In this document: piece after piece, positions 24,076 to 36,000 of the stretch
How the letters are laid out: each line of letters begins with the position of its first letter
Numbering within the stretch: position 1 is the stretch's first letter
NCBI GenBank assembly: GCA_021397835.1
Contig: JAJFZO010000476.1
Coordinates: forward strand, 1 to 64,000
Direction: 5' to 3'
Source of the DNA: Moringa oleifera
Lineage: Eukaryota; Streptophyta; Magnoliopsida; Brassicales; Moringaceae
Length of the DNA stretch: 64,000 nt
The notes under the pieces: model-generated
What the model saw: the letters and a program-made list of their open reading frames with translations, nothing else
The model's database searches: none
Told to the model about the DNA's origin: nothing
Program-made: the position numbers and the translations under genes

Positions 24076-26109
24076 GGTTCTTGAAAGAAAGAGAGAAAGA
24101 TAAAAGATCAGAGATTTGAGTGCTTGTGCGTATAAGATGAACAGTTAGAGGAGTTTCTTTCCGAATGAGAAGCCTAAAAGGTAACGACATTAACTACATG
24201 TGGAGCTTAGCTTGCAGTCTTTGGTATGATCGAGTTAACTAAGAGCTTCAATTACAAGAAAATTAAGTTACTGTATAATTTAGCGGCAAAAAGGAAATAG
24301 ATTGGTGTCAGCAGTTGTAGTGAAAACATCTATAATGGGCAGAGTTAGTAATTGAAGACAAGCTGAGTTAGTCATACTTGTCCGTCATTGATTCCCAAGA
24401 AGGGATTCTTTGTTACTCACACTAAGAACACATCTGAGGTTCCTTGGTGTTTTGTCTCTTAATCTTGCAACCTTTGTATATGGAGTAGACCGCGGAAAAT
24501 CCAAGTTTTATTTATTAATTATAAATTTAAAATAATAAATTTAATTTAAAATTATAAATATAAAAACTATCCTTAAAAAAATTAAATTTTTTTACTATTA
24601 AAAATATTTTTTAAAAAATGTACACAATTAAAAATACAAAATATTTATTTAAAATAACTCATAAATAAAAAATATTTAAAATTAAAATATGTGTTCAGTA
24701 ATGAAATTATTCAAGTAATTATTTAAGTATTTTATAATAAAATATTTTTAATTTTGACTGTTTAAATTAAAATCAAATTTAATTTAAACTGATAAATCGA
24801 AATTCAATTTATAATTTTATTAATACAAAAAGTTATTTGATAATAAAAGATAAATATCATAATTAAATATAAATTTTATTTACATAAAAACATAAATAAA
24901 ATTTTTAATATAATATATGGTAAAATAAATAAATTATAATATTTTTTAAAATTATTACATGAAAAACAACATAATTCATATTTAATAAAATATACAAATA
25001 AATCATAATTAACACACTTAAGACAAAACAAGGACAACAAAGTAAAATTAGAGGAAACTAGTTAGCTAATCATTATTTCAAACTAAAAAGTTTTGAAAAA
25101 ATGGATGATCCAGAGAAGTTAACACCCTTAACAACAATACTTAACCCAAACAATTTATCATTAAGAACAAATATAAAGAGTTTTTTTTTTTACCAATATT
25201 GGGCTCAAAATTAAGATCTTTTATTGTTTAAAATTTTGTGTTAAATTTTTTTTAATAAAAATTTATGAAAGTATTTAATAACTTGTAATATTAATAAAAA
25301 ATTTAAATCATTAAATTCATTAAATTATCACATATTATAATTTTATTAATGAAAAATTCTGATTCATCTTATTGCTATACCTGATTCAAAACATATTCAA
25401 ATATATATAAATAAATTTAAAATAAATTTAATATTAATATTTAATATTTATATTGAATTGGAATTTATACCATTAAGTACTTGTTAGCGTAATTGAATCA
25501 ACAAATTATACCCAAAATAATCATCATCTGTTTATAAAAGCATAAAAGAGTGAAATCAGAGGAAAGTACCTTCAATACTTAGCCAACCATTTTTTTTTTA
25601 AGCTAAGAATATTCAATCTAAGAATTTAGGACAAACTGGCTTGCTCTTCTGTTGCTTTACTTCATACTCTTTGAAGACTTGAAGTCAATGGACATCAGGC
25701 AAAGCTTCTGAAAATTAATAAAACTGAAAAAGCCTACAAATTCTCACAGCCGAAGCCCCTCTTGGCTCTTGTAAAACAAAATTATTTTCCATTAATTATT
25801 CCCATATTTCTAATTGAATAAATTAATGATTATGTAATTATAATCACTCGTATCCATCAGAGCCAGAGCCGTCTATTATTCTTATGGATCATAATTTAGT
25901 ATTAACTTGGCCAAGTTGCCCAGGCAGGGCCCTCAAGCCCCGACATTCAACAAATATCAATGGCAATGAATGCGTCAACTGTCTTGCGTCAACGCGGGAA
26001 ACAGCCACTCGAAGCCGCCATTGAAATGGAGCACAACCTCCTCTCACAATTTGGTCTACTTTCATCGTGTATTTTATAACAAGTTAGGTTAACTAAGAAA
26101 TCCAAAACC
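24076..26109. other. AT-rich intergenic region between divergent genes
   Basis: About 2 kb separates the ANTH gene (minus) and the receptor kinase (plus), so it holds both promoters. Positions 24500-25520 are extremely AT-rich, with A/T-run repeats like those elsewhere in the window and no coding frames. TTTTATAA near 26073 is a possible TATA-like element, but it is very close to the kinase ATG at 26110. Confidence 0.6.
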
Positions 26110-28494
26110 ATGTCTCTTCTTCTGGTTATCTCGTTCCTCTTCCTCTCGATTCCTTCACCTTCATCAGCCCAACCCCGCCAAAACTTCACTTCCTTCTCCT
26201 TCTCACAATCCCCATGGCGTCCAGCAGACAACAAGACCCTTCTCTCCCCGAACGCCGTCTTCGCCGCAGGGTTTCGCTTAATACCCAACTCTCGAACTCT
26301 TTATATCTTCTCCGTTTGGTACAACAACATATCTCGAAGGACCATCGTTTGGTCTGCTAACCAAAACTCGCCGGTCACTGGCAATGACTCTCTGCTCATT
26401 ACCGGAACAGGTCATCTCCGTTTGGTCAACTCCTCAGATCGAAACTTGTGGCCATCTGCAGCCTCTGGGAATCCAAATTCCACCAGACTCCTGCTACTTA
26501 ACGATGGGAATCTTGTTTATGCAAATTGGGAGAGCTTTGATCATCCCACGGATACTTTCTTGCCTAACCAGACTATCAATGAGACGCTACAACTAGCATC
26601 GAAGAATGGAAAATTCAAGTTCTTGAATTCTCAGGATCTGGTATTTAATTCTTCTGAGAGGTACTGGAAAGCTGAGAACAAGTTCAAAGAACTGGGCAGC
26701 GCTGGGCAACTGGAACAAGATAACGGAAAAACATTTTACAGTGCCGATTTTGATGCTCAACGTTTAAGAAGATTGACACTGGACGATGACGGGAATCTCA
26801 GAATCTACAGTTTCGATTCGAGCCTTGATCAATGGACCATCGTTTGGCAAGCAAAACAAGAAATCTGCAGTATCCATGGCGCTTGTGGGCCTAATGCCAT
26901 CTGCATGAGCGATGGCTTTGATGACTCCTATGACTGCGTTTGCCCTCCAGGGTTCAAGAAAAGAGCCAACAATCCAGACGAATGTGAGAGGAAAATTCCG
27001 CTCACCAATCTTGAAGACACCAGATTTCTTCGGCTTGATTATGTTAACTTCAGCGGCGGCTCCAACCAAACAGATCTGAAAACCAAGAATTTCACGATGT
27101 GCGAATCCAATTGCTTAGCGAACCCCAAATGTCTCGGATTTGGATTCAAGTACGATGGGAGCGGTTATTGTGTTCTTCAGCTTGATCGACTACTGTATGG
27201 GTATTGGTCTCCTGGCTCAGAAACTGCAATGTTCTTACGGGTGGACAAATCAGAAACCGATACGTCAAATTTCACGGGCATGACCGATTTAATGGTGACA
27301 ACATGTCCTGTTCGAATAAGCCTGCCGGATCCACCCGAAGAATCCAATACCACGACGAGAAACATAGTGATAATATGCACCCTATTTGCCGCTGAGCTGA
27401 TCTCCGGCGTTCTTTTCTTCTGGGCATTTCTGAAGAAGTATATCAAGTATAGAGACATGGCCAGGACCTTGGGTCTTGAATTCTTGCCTGCAGGCGGACC
27501 AAAACGGTTCAGTTATGCAGAGCTAAAAGCGGCGACAAAGGGGTTCTCGGATCTGATCGGAAGGGGTGGATTCGGTGATGTTTATAAGGGTGAGCTAAGC
27601 GACCACCGTGCCGTGGCCGTCAAATGTTTGAAGGATGTCGCCGGCGGCGATGCAGAATTCTGGGCAGAGGTCACCATCATCGCTCGGATGCACCATCTCA
27701 ATCTGGTCCGATTATGGGGCTTCTGCGCCGAGAAAGGTCAAAGGATACTAGTTTACGAGTATGTACCTAACGGTTCCCTTGACAAGTACCTATTCCGTCC
27801 GGGTCGGGTCGCGTCTTCAGATGAAGATGCGGAGATGGGTCCTGTTTCGGGTAATGGGCAGAAGCCGATTCTCGATTGGAGTATCCGATACAGAATTGCC
27901 CTCGGAGTGGCGAGAGCCATGGCGTACTTGCACGAGGAGTGCTTGGAGTGGGTGCTGCACTGCGACATCAAACCAGAAAACATCCTCTTGGGGGACGACT
28001 TCTGCCCCAAGATATCAGATTTCGGGTTGGCAAAGCTAAAGAAGAAAGAGGATCTCGTGAGCATGTCTCGGATCCGGGGAACCCGGGGGTACATGGCACC
28101 GGAATGGGTGAAGATGGACCCGATTACTCCTAAAGCCGATGTGTACAGTTTCGGGATGGTGCTCTTAGAGCTCGTCAGTGGGGTTAGGAATTTCGAAGTC
28201 CAAAGCTCGTCGTCATCGTCGGTGGGCAGCGAGGACTGGTACTTCCCGAGGTGGGCATTTGATAAGGTGTTCAAGGAGATGAAGGTGGAAGACATTTTAG
28301 ACCGTCAGATCAAGCATTGCTATGATGCTAAGGCCCACTTTGATCTGGTGGATCGCATGGTGAAGACGGCAATGTGGTGCCTTCAGGATCGGCCGGAGAT
28401 TCGACCTTCCATGGGAAAAGTCGCTAAGATGCTGGAAGGGACGGTGGAGATCATCGAGCCCAAGAAACCTACCATCTTCTACTTAGCTGACTAG
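26110..28494 (+). CDS. G-type lectin S-receptor-like Ser/Thr kinase (non-RD, ZmPK1-like)
   Basis: An intronless 794-aa receptor-like kinase of the plasma membrane. Order of parts: signal peptide (1 to about 20, cut after PSPSSA); B-lectin domain (about 30-150); S-locus/EGF-like cysteine cluster starting at C253 (CSIHGACGPNAIC); PAN/apple region (about 330-365); membrane helix from about 418 (NIVIICTLFAAELISGVLFF); kinase domain from about 478. The kinase has the glycine loop GRGGFG (484-489), VAVK lysine 505, HCDIKPEN (617-624), DFG (637-639) and GYMAPEWV. All ATP-site residues are present, so it should be active. Cysteine instead of arginine before the catalytic D makes it non-RD, a class often linked to immune signalling. 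The ligand is unknown. Closest annotated relatives are probably ZmPK1 or At1g34300-type proteins. The ATG at 26110 gives a clean signal peptide. Confidence 0.92.
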   Translation: MSLLLVISFLFLSIPSPSSAQPRQNFTSFSFSQSPWRPADNKTLLSPNAVFAAGFRLIPNSRTLYIFSVWYNNISRRTIVWSANQNSPVTGNDSLLITGTGHLRLVNSSDRNLWPSAASGNPNSTRLLLLNDGNLVYANWESFDHPTDTFLPNQTINETLQLASKNGKFKFLNSQDLVFNSSERYWKAENKFKELGSAGQLEQDNGKTFYSADFDAQRLRRLTLDDDGNLRIYSFDSSLDQWTIVWQAKQEICSIHGACGPNAICMSDGFDDSYDCVCPPGFKKRANNPDECERKIPLTNLEDTRFLRLDYVNFSGGSNQTDLKTKNFTMCESNCLANPKCLGFGFKYDGSGYCVLQLDRLLYGYWSPGSETAMFLRVDKSETDTSNFTGMTDLMVTTCPVRISLPDPPEESNTTTRNIVIICTLFAAELISGVLFFWAFLKKYIKYRDMARTLGLEFLPAGGPKRFSYAELKAATKGFSDLIGRGGFGDVYKGELSDHRAVAVKCLKDVAGGDAEFWAEVTIIARMHHLNLVRLWGFCAEKGQRILVYEYVPNGSLDKYLFRPGRVASSDEDAEMGPVSGNGQKPILDWSIRYRIALGVARAMAYLHEECLEWVLHCDIKPENILLGDDFCPKISDFGLAKLKKKEDLVSMSRIRGTRGYMAPEWVKMDPITPKADVYSFGMVLLELVSGVRNFEVQSSSSSSVGSEDWYFPRWAFDKVFKEMKVEDILDRQIKHCYDAKAHFDLVDRMVKTAMWCLQDRPEIRPSMGKVAKMLEGTVEIIEPKKPTIFYLAD

Positions 28495-30032
28495 TAAACA
28501 GAGGCTATTAGCGCCCTTTTACGTTCTCTTCGGTCAACATAAATACAATAGAGTTTTCTTGTACATTATCCCATTGTTATTTCTTTTTTAAAAATATTTT
28601 TAATAAATAAATAATGTCTGATATTTACTATTTCATGTTTTCAAATTGGGTAAAGTTTAAAAAATATTTTTTTGAATTTTAAATGATATTTGCTTTTTTT
28701 TTGAAAATTTTTAATTTTTAACTTCTATATCAGTTATTTTTAGTTTTTAATTTTTTTAAAAAATATTGACAAAGTTATAACATGTTATTAACCTTTTGAA
28801 AATACTAAAAGTGAATCTACAATTTGTTTAGCACTTTATCCATTTTCATTATTTTTAACCCAAAAGAAAATCTGTTAAATTTTGATGGATTCTTCTAAGA
28901 CCTTCAATTATTTTTCATAATATAGGAAACATGTTAAATGAACTCAAGTGAATTAAAAATAAAAAAATAAATATATAAAAAAATTTGAACTCAATTTCTT
29001 TTTTAATTTAAATTTTGATATATCGATAAGATTAATGGTACATCTAATAATTTAATTTAATTTAATTTAAACTAATTTATAAAAAAATTGAAAATATTTT
29101 ACTTATTCAAATGTTTAAAATATGATTCGAATCCATAATTTGAAACAATTTTTAACTCATTAACTATTTTTTAAAAAAATTTTAAGGTGTATAATTTTTA
29201 AAAAAAATTAAAAATATTTTTATTATTAAAATACTTCAAAAATATTCAAATTTAAATAATTTTTGATGAAATATTTTTTTTATATTTTCCAAAATTTTTA
29301 GTACTCAATTTTTTTTTGAAACTTATTGTGATGATAACTCAAATAATTTTTCATATATGTGAAAAGTTTAATATCTTTAGTTTTAAAATTTTTTATAAAG
29401 TTTAATTTACTTTAAATTAATAAATCAATATTATATTTATTTTTTAAAATATGAAAATTGGATTAGCAATATAAAATAATCATCTAAGTTTAATAAGATT
29501 TTTTAACTTTTTAAATTTATAATTAAATTTAAATTAAATAATTTTTAAAATATTAAATTAACATTAATTTAAATTTATTAAAAATTTTAAACTTTATTCT
29601 AATTTTAATGTGTGAATTAACTCTTTATTGAATCCAATACTTCCTAATTTCTGAATTAAATTGGTCTAACTAGAAATTCTATAAAGCACGGCAAACGGAA
29701 CTACCACGTGTCAGCAAATAATTGGCAAGGATCGTCACCGAGGCCAATAGCAAGTAAGATCAAACGTCACCGTTTGATGCCCCCATTTTGACACAAATTG
29801 TAAAATAAGGAAAGAATAAAAACCCCCTGATATGGTGAACATAAGACAGGCAAATATTTTAAGTGAAAAAAAATCGGTGTTCTCCTCTACAAAATTCAGT
29901 TGATTCCTCAGTGCCTACAGGAAACCTGAAAGCCAAAAACACTTGCAGGAAAAGATCTTTGTGTTTCTTTCCTTTTTTTTTTTTCATTTTCTTTTTTGTT
30001 CTGCTTTCTGGTTTCCCTATGTCACTATAGCC
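28495..30032. other. AT-rich intergenic region and POD1 promoter
   Basis: This holds the receptor kinase 3' UTR, then about 1 kb of very AT-rich DNA (28570-29640) with the dispersed repeat motif found elsewhere in the window, then a more balanced stretch from about 29680 that should be the POD1 promoter and 5' UTR. No coding frames. Confidence 0.6.
29704..29712. promoter_or_regulatory. G-box/ABRE-like element upstream of POD1
   Basis: CCACGTGTC contains the palindromic G-box CACGTG at 29705-29710, about 320 bp upstream of the POD1 ATG. G-boxes bind bZIP and bHLH factors. The position is sensible for a promoter but function is inferred from the motif only. Confidence 0.4.
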
Positions 30033-33000
30033 ATGGCTTTGAGATCCTCGGGTAGAAAACTTTCCTTTGAGATTCTGAGCAAAAGTAGCTCCTTGGAGGA
30101 AGACGAGTCACTCTTGCTCTGCCGATCGAACTCGGATCCGATACCCGGAAACGACGTCGTTGATTCCGTTACTCAATGTTCTCGCCAGAAGCCAATGAAT
30201 AATCGGAGAAAAAGGAAACACAAGAGCTCCAAGAGAAAGAAGGCAATGGAATTGTCGGTAATCCCTGAAGGAGATTGGCCGACCGAAAAGAGCGTGGTGG
30301 ATTCTAATTCTGTTTCTGCTGCCGATGATTTGGGAAGCAGGGAAAAAATTTTGTTTGAAGACAGAAACAGTTATTGCGGCGGTGGTGGTGGTGGTGGGAC
30401 CGTGGTGACTGTGCTGGAGGAGGACATTGTCTATCAGAATGTGTATAATTTTGGGGAGTTGAGGCAGAGGAATGTGAATGTCAATGCCAATGCCAATGCC
30501 AATGTGAATAGCGAGGAGCCAATGTCTGAGTCAAGGATCGATAAGGAGGCTCGGATGGAAGAGAATGTTTTTGCGGAGGTGACCTCCAGGGAGGAGCCGG
30601 CTCCATCTCTGCAGCAGCAGAGGAGTGAGCCGAATGGGGTTGTGGTTACAAGGCTGGGGACAGCGGGGTCACTGGATTGGAAACGACTCATGGCTGAGGA
30701 TCCCAATTGTGAGTTTTCACTTAAGACATGGTTCTTTGTTTAAATTGCAATTTTGATTCTTTGTGTGCTACTGCGTTTTATTTATGTTCTTTTTCTTTTC
30801 TGGGACTTTGGGTGACCTTAATATCACAAATTTGTTGCCGAACATTGTGTCACTGTGCAAAAAGCTACCTACCACTATAAATGCTCAGAGTTTAAAAAGG
30901 TCTAGCTTTCGATTCATGAATTTTTGAAAACGATCCTGATTGTTTGGTTTTCATAATGGCTTTGGATTTCTTTAGTGTTCCAATGATGAATCATGGATGT
31001 GTCTCAAAATGCTGCAGAAATAAATATATGAGTACTGCCATTATGAAAGCTGTTTTCACTGTTAAATTCAGGGAAGCGAAGGGATCCAGATGAATTATGG
31101 GTACCAGTAATTTGGTTAGTTTAGTATTACTTGCAGAATGCAGACTTCTAGAGTGCAAACAGGATGCATTAAATCTTATTGATCAAAAGAAAGGTTGTAT
31201 TTATCATTATTATTTAACCACATGAAGGTTGGGATTTGGGTACTTCTATGTCCATTCTCTAATTGAATTCCGAATCTTAATTAGTTTAGATGGGTGCATG
31301 ATTTTGAATTGCACTTATTTGGAGAAGCCTGTTCAAATTACATGCTGTTAAATGGTTTCATTAGGTTAGGATGTCTAAATTGATGAGAAATACGGCTGAA
31401 GGAATTAAATGCAATTGTGAGAATCAGGTAGCATTAAGAGAAGATGGTGTAAGGGAGAGTTTGATGGTTTAGCAGAAGGCATGGATGAATGAGCAACTCT
31501 AAATGGTTTTTCCACCCCCCCCCCCCCCCCCCAAAAAAAAAAAAAGGAAAAGAATTTTTTTTGGGAAAATTTCAATGGATTTTTATGATGCTAGGATTGG
31601 ACGGTGTCTTAGGTTCTATATCTATCTATTATATCAGCTATTGTAGTGTGGGTTCAATGATTTTCATGCTGTTTTAGTAAGTAAAAAGAAAAAGAGAACA
31701 GCGAAGATGCCAAATGTGCACAGCTAAAACACAAAAGACGAATTCCATACAGATTTTCTCTGTTGTACATGCTGTAAGTTATGATTTATAAAACTATCTT
31801 AATATTATCTGCAATGATCTTCCATCAATTGTTTCTCTTTCTTTTTTTTTTTTTTTAAATTTTTACTAGTTCTATGTTTGGATCTTGGAACGAGCAAGAG
31901 GAAGGAAGCAAAATTGTGAAAAATACATTTGTCTTTCCTTTCTTTCATTGCTGTCATCTCAGGGAATTGCAGCTTTTAAAGATCAATAGGATGGTTTTCT
32001 TGTTTTTCTATTTTCTTGTATTTTTTATTAACAAAGGTAATAGTTACACAGAAAAGTATGCAATTCCATTTGTATATGTTCAGCTAGTTCTCCCCTTCTC
32101 CTGCCCTTTTACACGAGGTGCCTAATTTTATTGTCATAAGTACTTTTGGTTCCACTTTCGTAATGATAAAGTGTCCTCTTCTTTCATGTCTTCTTACTTT
32201 AGCCCTTGTTTTGGTCTTTGCTTGTTCTCAGATCTCTTTTCAGATGAAAAGTCACCACTGAAATACTTTATGGAAGAAATGTATAGTGGAAATTCATTGC
32301 GGAGCACAACTACACTTGGCACTGAGAAAGAAAGAGAGAGGGTATATGATACTATCTTCCGTTTGCCATGGAGATGTGAAGCGGTAATCTTGGTTATCTT
32401 TATATTTTCTTCTAAAGAAAATTGGAATGCAATCTATTAAGTTTCACTAGACTAGTCTGATGCATCTTTTTATTTATCCTTTGTGTTCTTTCGTCCAGTT
32501 AGTGGCTTAAGTTTAAATTTTTCCCACTTAGAAGATCTTTTCCATTTCTTAACCTATGCATTGGATATATGATCTACGTGTCTTTTGAAGGTAAAGAGAG
32601 GGAAGTTGCGGAAGTTAAGATGTCACTTATGGCTGAATATTTATATTGAGATTTTTCTTTATGGCAATTGTATGTTCTTGTAAGACACTCTCAAACTTGG
32701 CAAGTTGTTGCAGCTTATAGATGTTGGCTTCTTCGTCTGCTTCGATTCTTTTTTATCTTTGTTAACCATCATGCCAACAAGGATCTTGGTGATGCTTTGG
32801 AGAATTCTTAGTAAAAGGTTAGTTATCTTCCTTCAAAGTCGTTTGTGTGGAATGAGTATGAAATAACATGTGCATAGGAACATGCATACTGCATATAATT
32901 ACACAGATGTCTTTACACATGCAGACATGGAGAAATGATTTTGCTGGTTGGCAAAACTAACAACTTTTGTTGACTATTTTTTAGATTTGAAATGAACTTC

Positions 33001-36000
33001 AGTCATTGTCTATAAATTATTGTATCTCTATAGTTTGGCCTCTTGAACATATCTTTTAATAGTTGAATGATTCTGAAATTTTTATCAATGTTTTCAGCCA
33101 CTGGCAGGTTGCTCAAAGTTTCTTCAAAAGAAAAATTGTTACACTTGCTTACCAACTTGGCTTCTGCTTGCATTCAGCCAAAAGAGTATTTATGTCAAAT
33201 ACTATTTTTTGTAGGCGAATTTCCACTTTGCATACCAGGCATATATTCTGTATTGTATCCAGCCATAGAATGTGCATAAAATTGGAATCTTCTTGTTTGT
33301 CTTCTTCTTCTCTTCTGAGTGAACCCCTTACCTGTTTCCAGACCTTATGTCTTAGTGAAGATACAGACACAAAGTGTGGCTCACCCTGCTGCTGAATTTT
33401 ACTGCTAGAAGGTGCAGTTCTAAGATGACTATGCATTGCTTCAAATGGTCTCTTGTTGTCAGAGCTGTTCATAGTAAGCCATAGGTCGTTTTGGTGGGTC
33501 TTTAACAGATGATAGGTTCCTATTTGGTTGTAGTCTCCCAGAGTGAAATGCACTTTGGAATGAGTTTAATGTGCATTAAATCTATATCCCTCAATCTAAG
33601 AACATAATTTTCTCAAGAATTCTTGCATTCCTGGTTTTTTCTTTAAAAACATTGTGAATGTGCAAGTTAGCAGGAAGAACAAGTCAATAACTTGACAACT
33701 TGCTTCGCTGCAGAAGCTTCTATTCTAGAAGAGGGGATTCAGTGAGAGTCCTCCAACTCTTTTTTCTTGCATTTCGTGAGAAAGTAATTTTTATTTTCCA
33801 ATACATAAACTGATTGATACAGGCATGTAGAAATGTGTGTGTGTATGCCTGTGTGTGTATATATACAACTCGGTATCCTATTCTAAGCAAATCCTTTCAA
33901 ATCTGGGAATCCTTATAAATCTGGGACATTTACAATCAAATGCAAAAATACAAAAACAAATGGCAAACTTCTGTAAAACAGGAAAATATCCCTTAATTTC
34001 TAATTTTATAGCTGCATAATAATTTCCTGAGAAAGTCAAATTATCTGTCAGATTCTCCAACACTCCCCCTCAAGCTGGTGAATAAATATTGTCCATTCCC
34101 ATCTTGCTTGTTATCTCTCACAATGAAGTACTAGCTAAACCCTTGGTTAACATGTCTGTGAATAGGAGTGTAGGGTGTGCAAATCAATCCACTTTTCAAA
34201 GTCACTTTTATTGAGGGCTGATCAATTTCAATATGCTTAGTTCTATCATGTTGAACTGGATTGTGTGCGATAATATCGGTTAACTTTTTGTCACAATAAC
34301 GCCTTGTTGGTTCCTACCATTTATTCCTGAGGTCATGCAGGATGATCCTTATCCACAAAAGTTTACAGATTTCATGTGCAATAGCTTTGAATTCTGCTTT
34401 ACGCTTGACCTAGCCACAACTAGTTGCTTCTGATTTCTCCATGTTACTAGGTTTCCCCAAAGTAGGGTATAGTGCCCTATAGTTAATCTTCTATCTATGA
34501 CTAAACCTGCTCAACTGCATCTATGTAGACTTCAACAGTCTTGTTTCATTCTTTATAAACGTAACTCCTTACTTGGGAGCAGTTTTGAGGTATAGTCACT
34601 CTATACACTGCTCGGAAATGAATTTCTTTTAACTTATGCGTGAATTGCCCGATTACTCTGATGACATATGCTATGTCTGGCCTTGTATGGGACAATCAGA
34701 TCAGAATTTCTTCAAGTCTTTGATACTTTCTTCTATCACTGCTTCCTCATCTTTGACTTCACTTAGTTTATGGTTTGGTTTTGTGGGTGTATCGATAGCT
34801 TTACAACTTAACATCCCTGTTTCAGGGAAAAGGTCTAAAGTAGACCAACTTTGAGATATAAAGATCCCTTTCTTTGATTCAACCACTTGCTCTTCCCAAC
34901 AAATACCTGAGTTTCTCAAGGTGTTCAATTTCAAATTCTTGTGCTAATTTGTGTTTGATTGCTGCTTCTCTTGGTCATTCTTGATGACAATTATGTCACT
35001 GACATTCGCAATTGACACTCTAATCTCTCTCTTGGTACAGTGTTTGATGAACAATGTCACCCCATTGACTTGGTGTGATTTTGTTCCAAGCATCACCTTT
35101 GTGAATCTTCCAAGCCATGTCGTTGGAGACTGTTTCAACTTACACAAACCCTTTTCTAACCTGCAGACCCTTTTCTGCCAAATTTTATTGAAAGCTGGTT
35201 GTTTATCACTTATATTGTTGTCCCTTGCTTGTGAACTATATGATTCTTATCAAATAGAAAATAAATGCGTTGAGTATCCTGTACCTGTGCATGTACTGAT
35301 GTTGTAGTTGCTTTAATAATTGCATGTAACCTAACCATGCTTATGGCAGGCAGTTCAAGAGACCTTCTGCAGCAGAGCTGTCTGATTTTGGCTGCTTTCT
35401 TGTGCTGGCTTGTGGGGTCACTCTTCTGGAGCGAACAGGTGCTGTAAGGATATGTTGGTTTATACATGCCTGTTGTAGTCAATTAATTAGCATTGCCTAG
35501 CCATCTGCCTGCTATCTTGGAAGGATAGTTTGAACCAAAAGTTGGATATGTGATGCCAAAGCCCTGATGCTTCTTCTTTTGTTTTTGTTTTTCTATTTTC
35601 TTCTTCTTTGCCTAATTATTCCCTCAGATATCAGCTTAATATATCACATGATTCGTGGTCAAGGAACAATCAAACTTTACGTGGTGTATAATGTGTTGGA
35701 GGTAAGAAAGTGAACCTTATTAACCTGGTGGCTTCTTTTTAAGAAAAAAAAAAAAATTGTTAGTTTGTAGTTTTCATCACTTCTGCAAATTTATTCGTGT
35801 AGCTTGATTTATGCAGCATTGTCAATGTAGGTTGGCATCACTTGTTTGATTGAGCTTTATATCTTAAACAGGATTTGGTTCATCTATTAATGAAAGAGCA
35901 GAAGTTTTGCGTTTATGTTGCTCTATTTTATTGCTTTGTTGTTGGTTGTTTTAATTTTTATGGTCTTCTTTCTGTTACTGACTTAAAATTTTTGCATCTC

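Noticed and set aside
27753..28295. 180-codon minus-strand frame inside the receptor kinase
   Set aside because: Shadow of the kinase-coding strand; no family resemblance.
29943..30032. Upstream extension of POD1 giving a hydrophobic N-terminus
   Set aside because: The frame is open, but the codon at 29943 is TTG, not ATG; the first in-frame ATG is at 30033.
33149..33553. 134-codon open frame on the minus strand in POD1 intron 3
   Set aside because: No recognisable domain, low-complexity composition and no splice context; likely chance.
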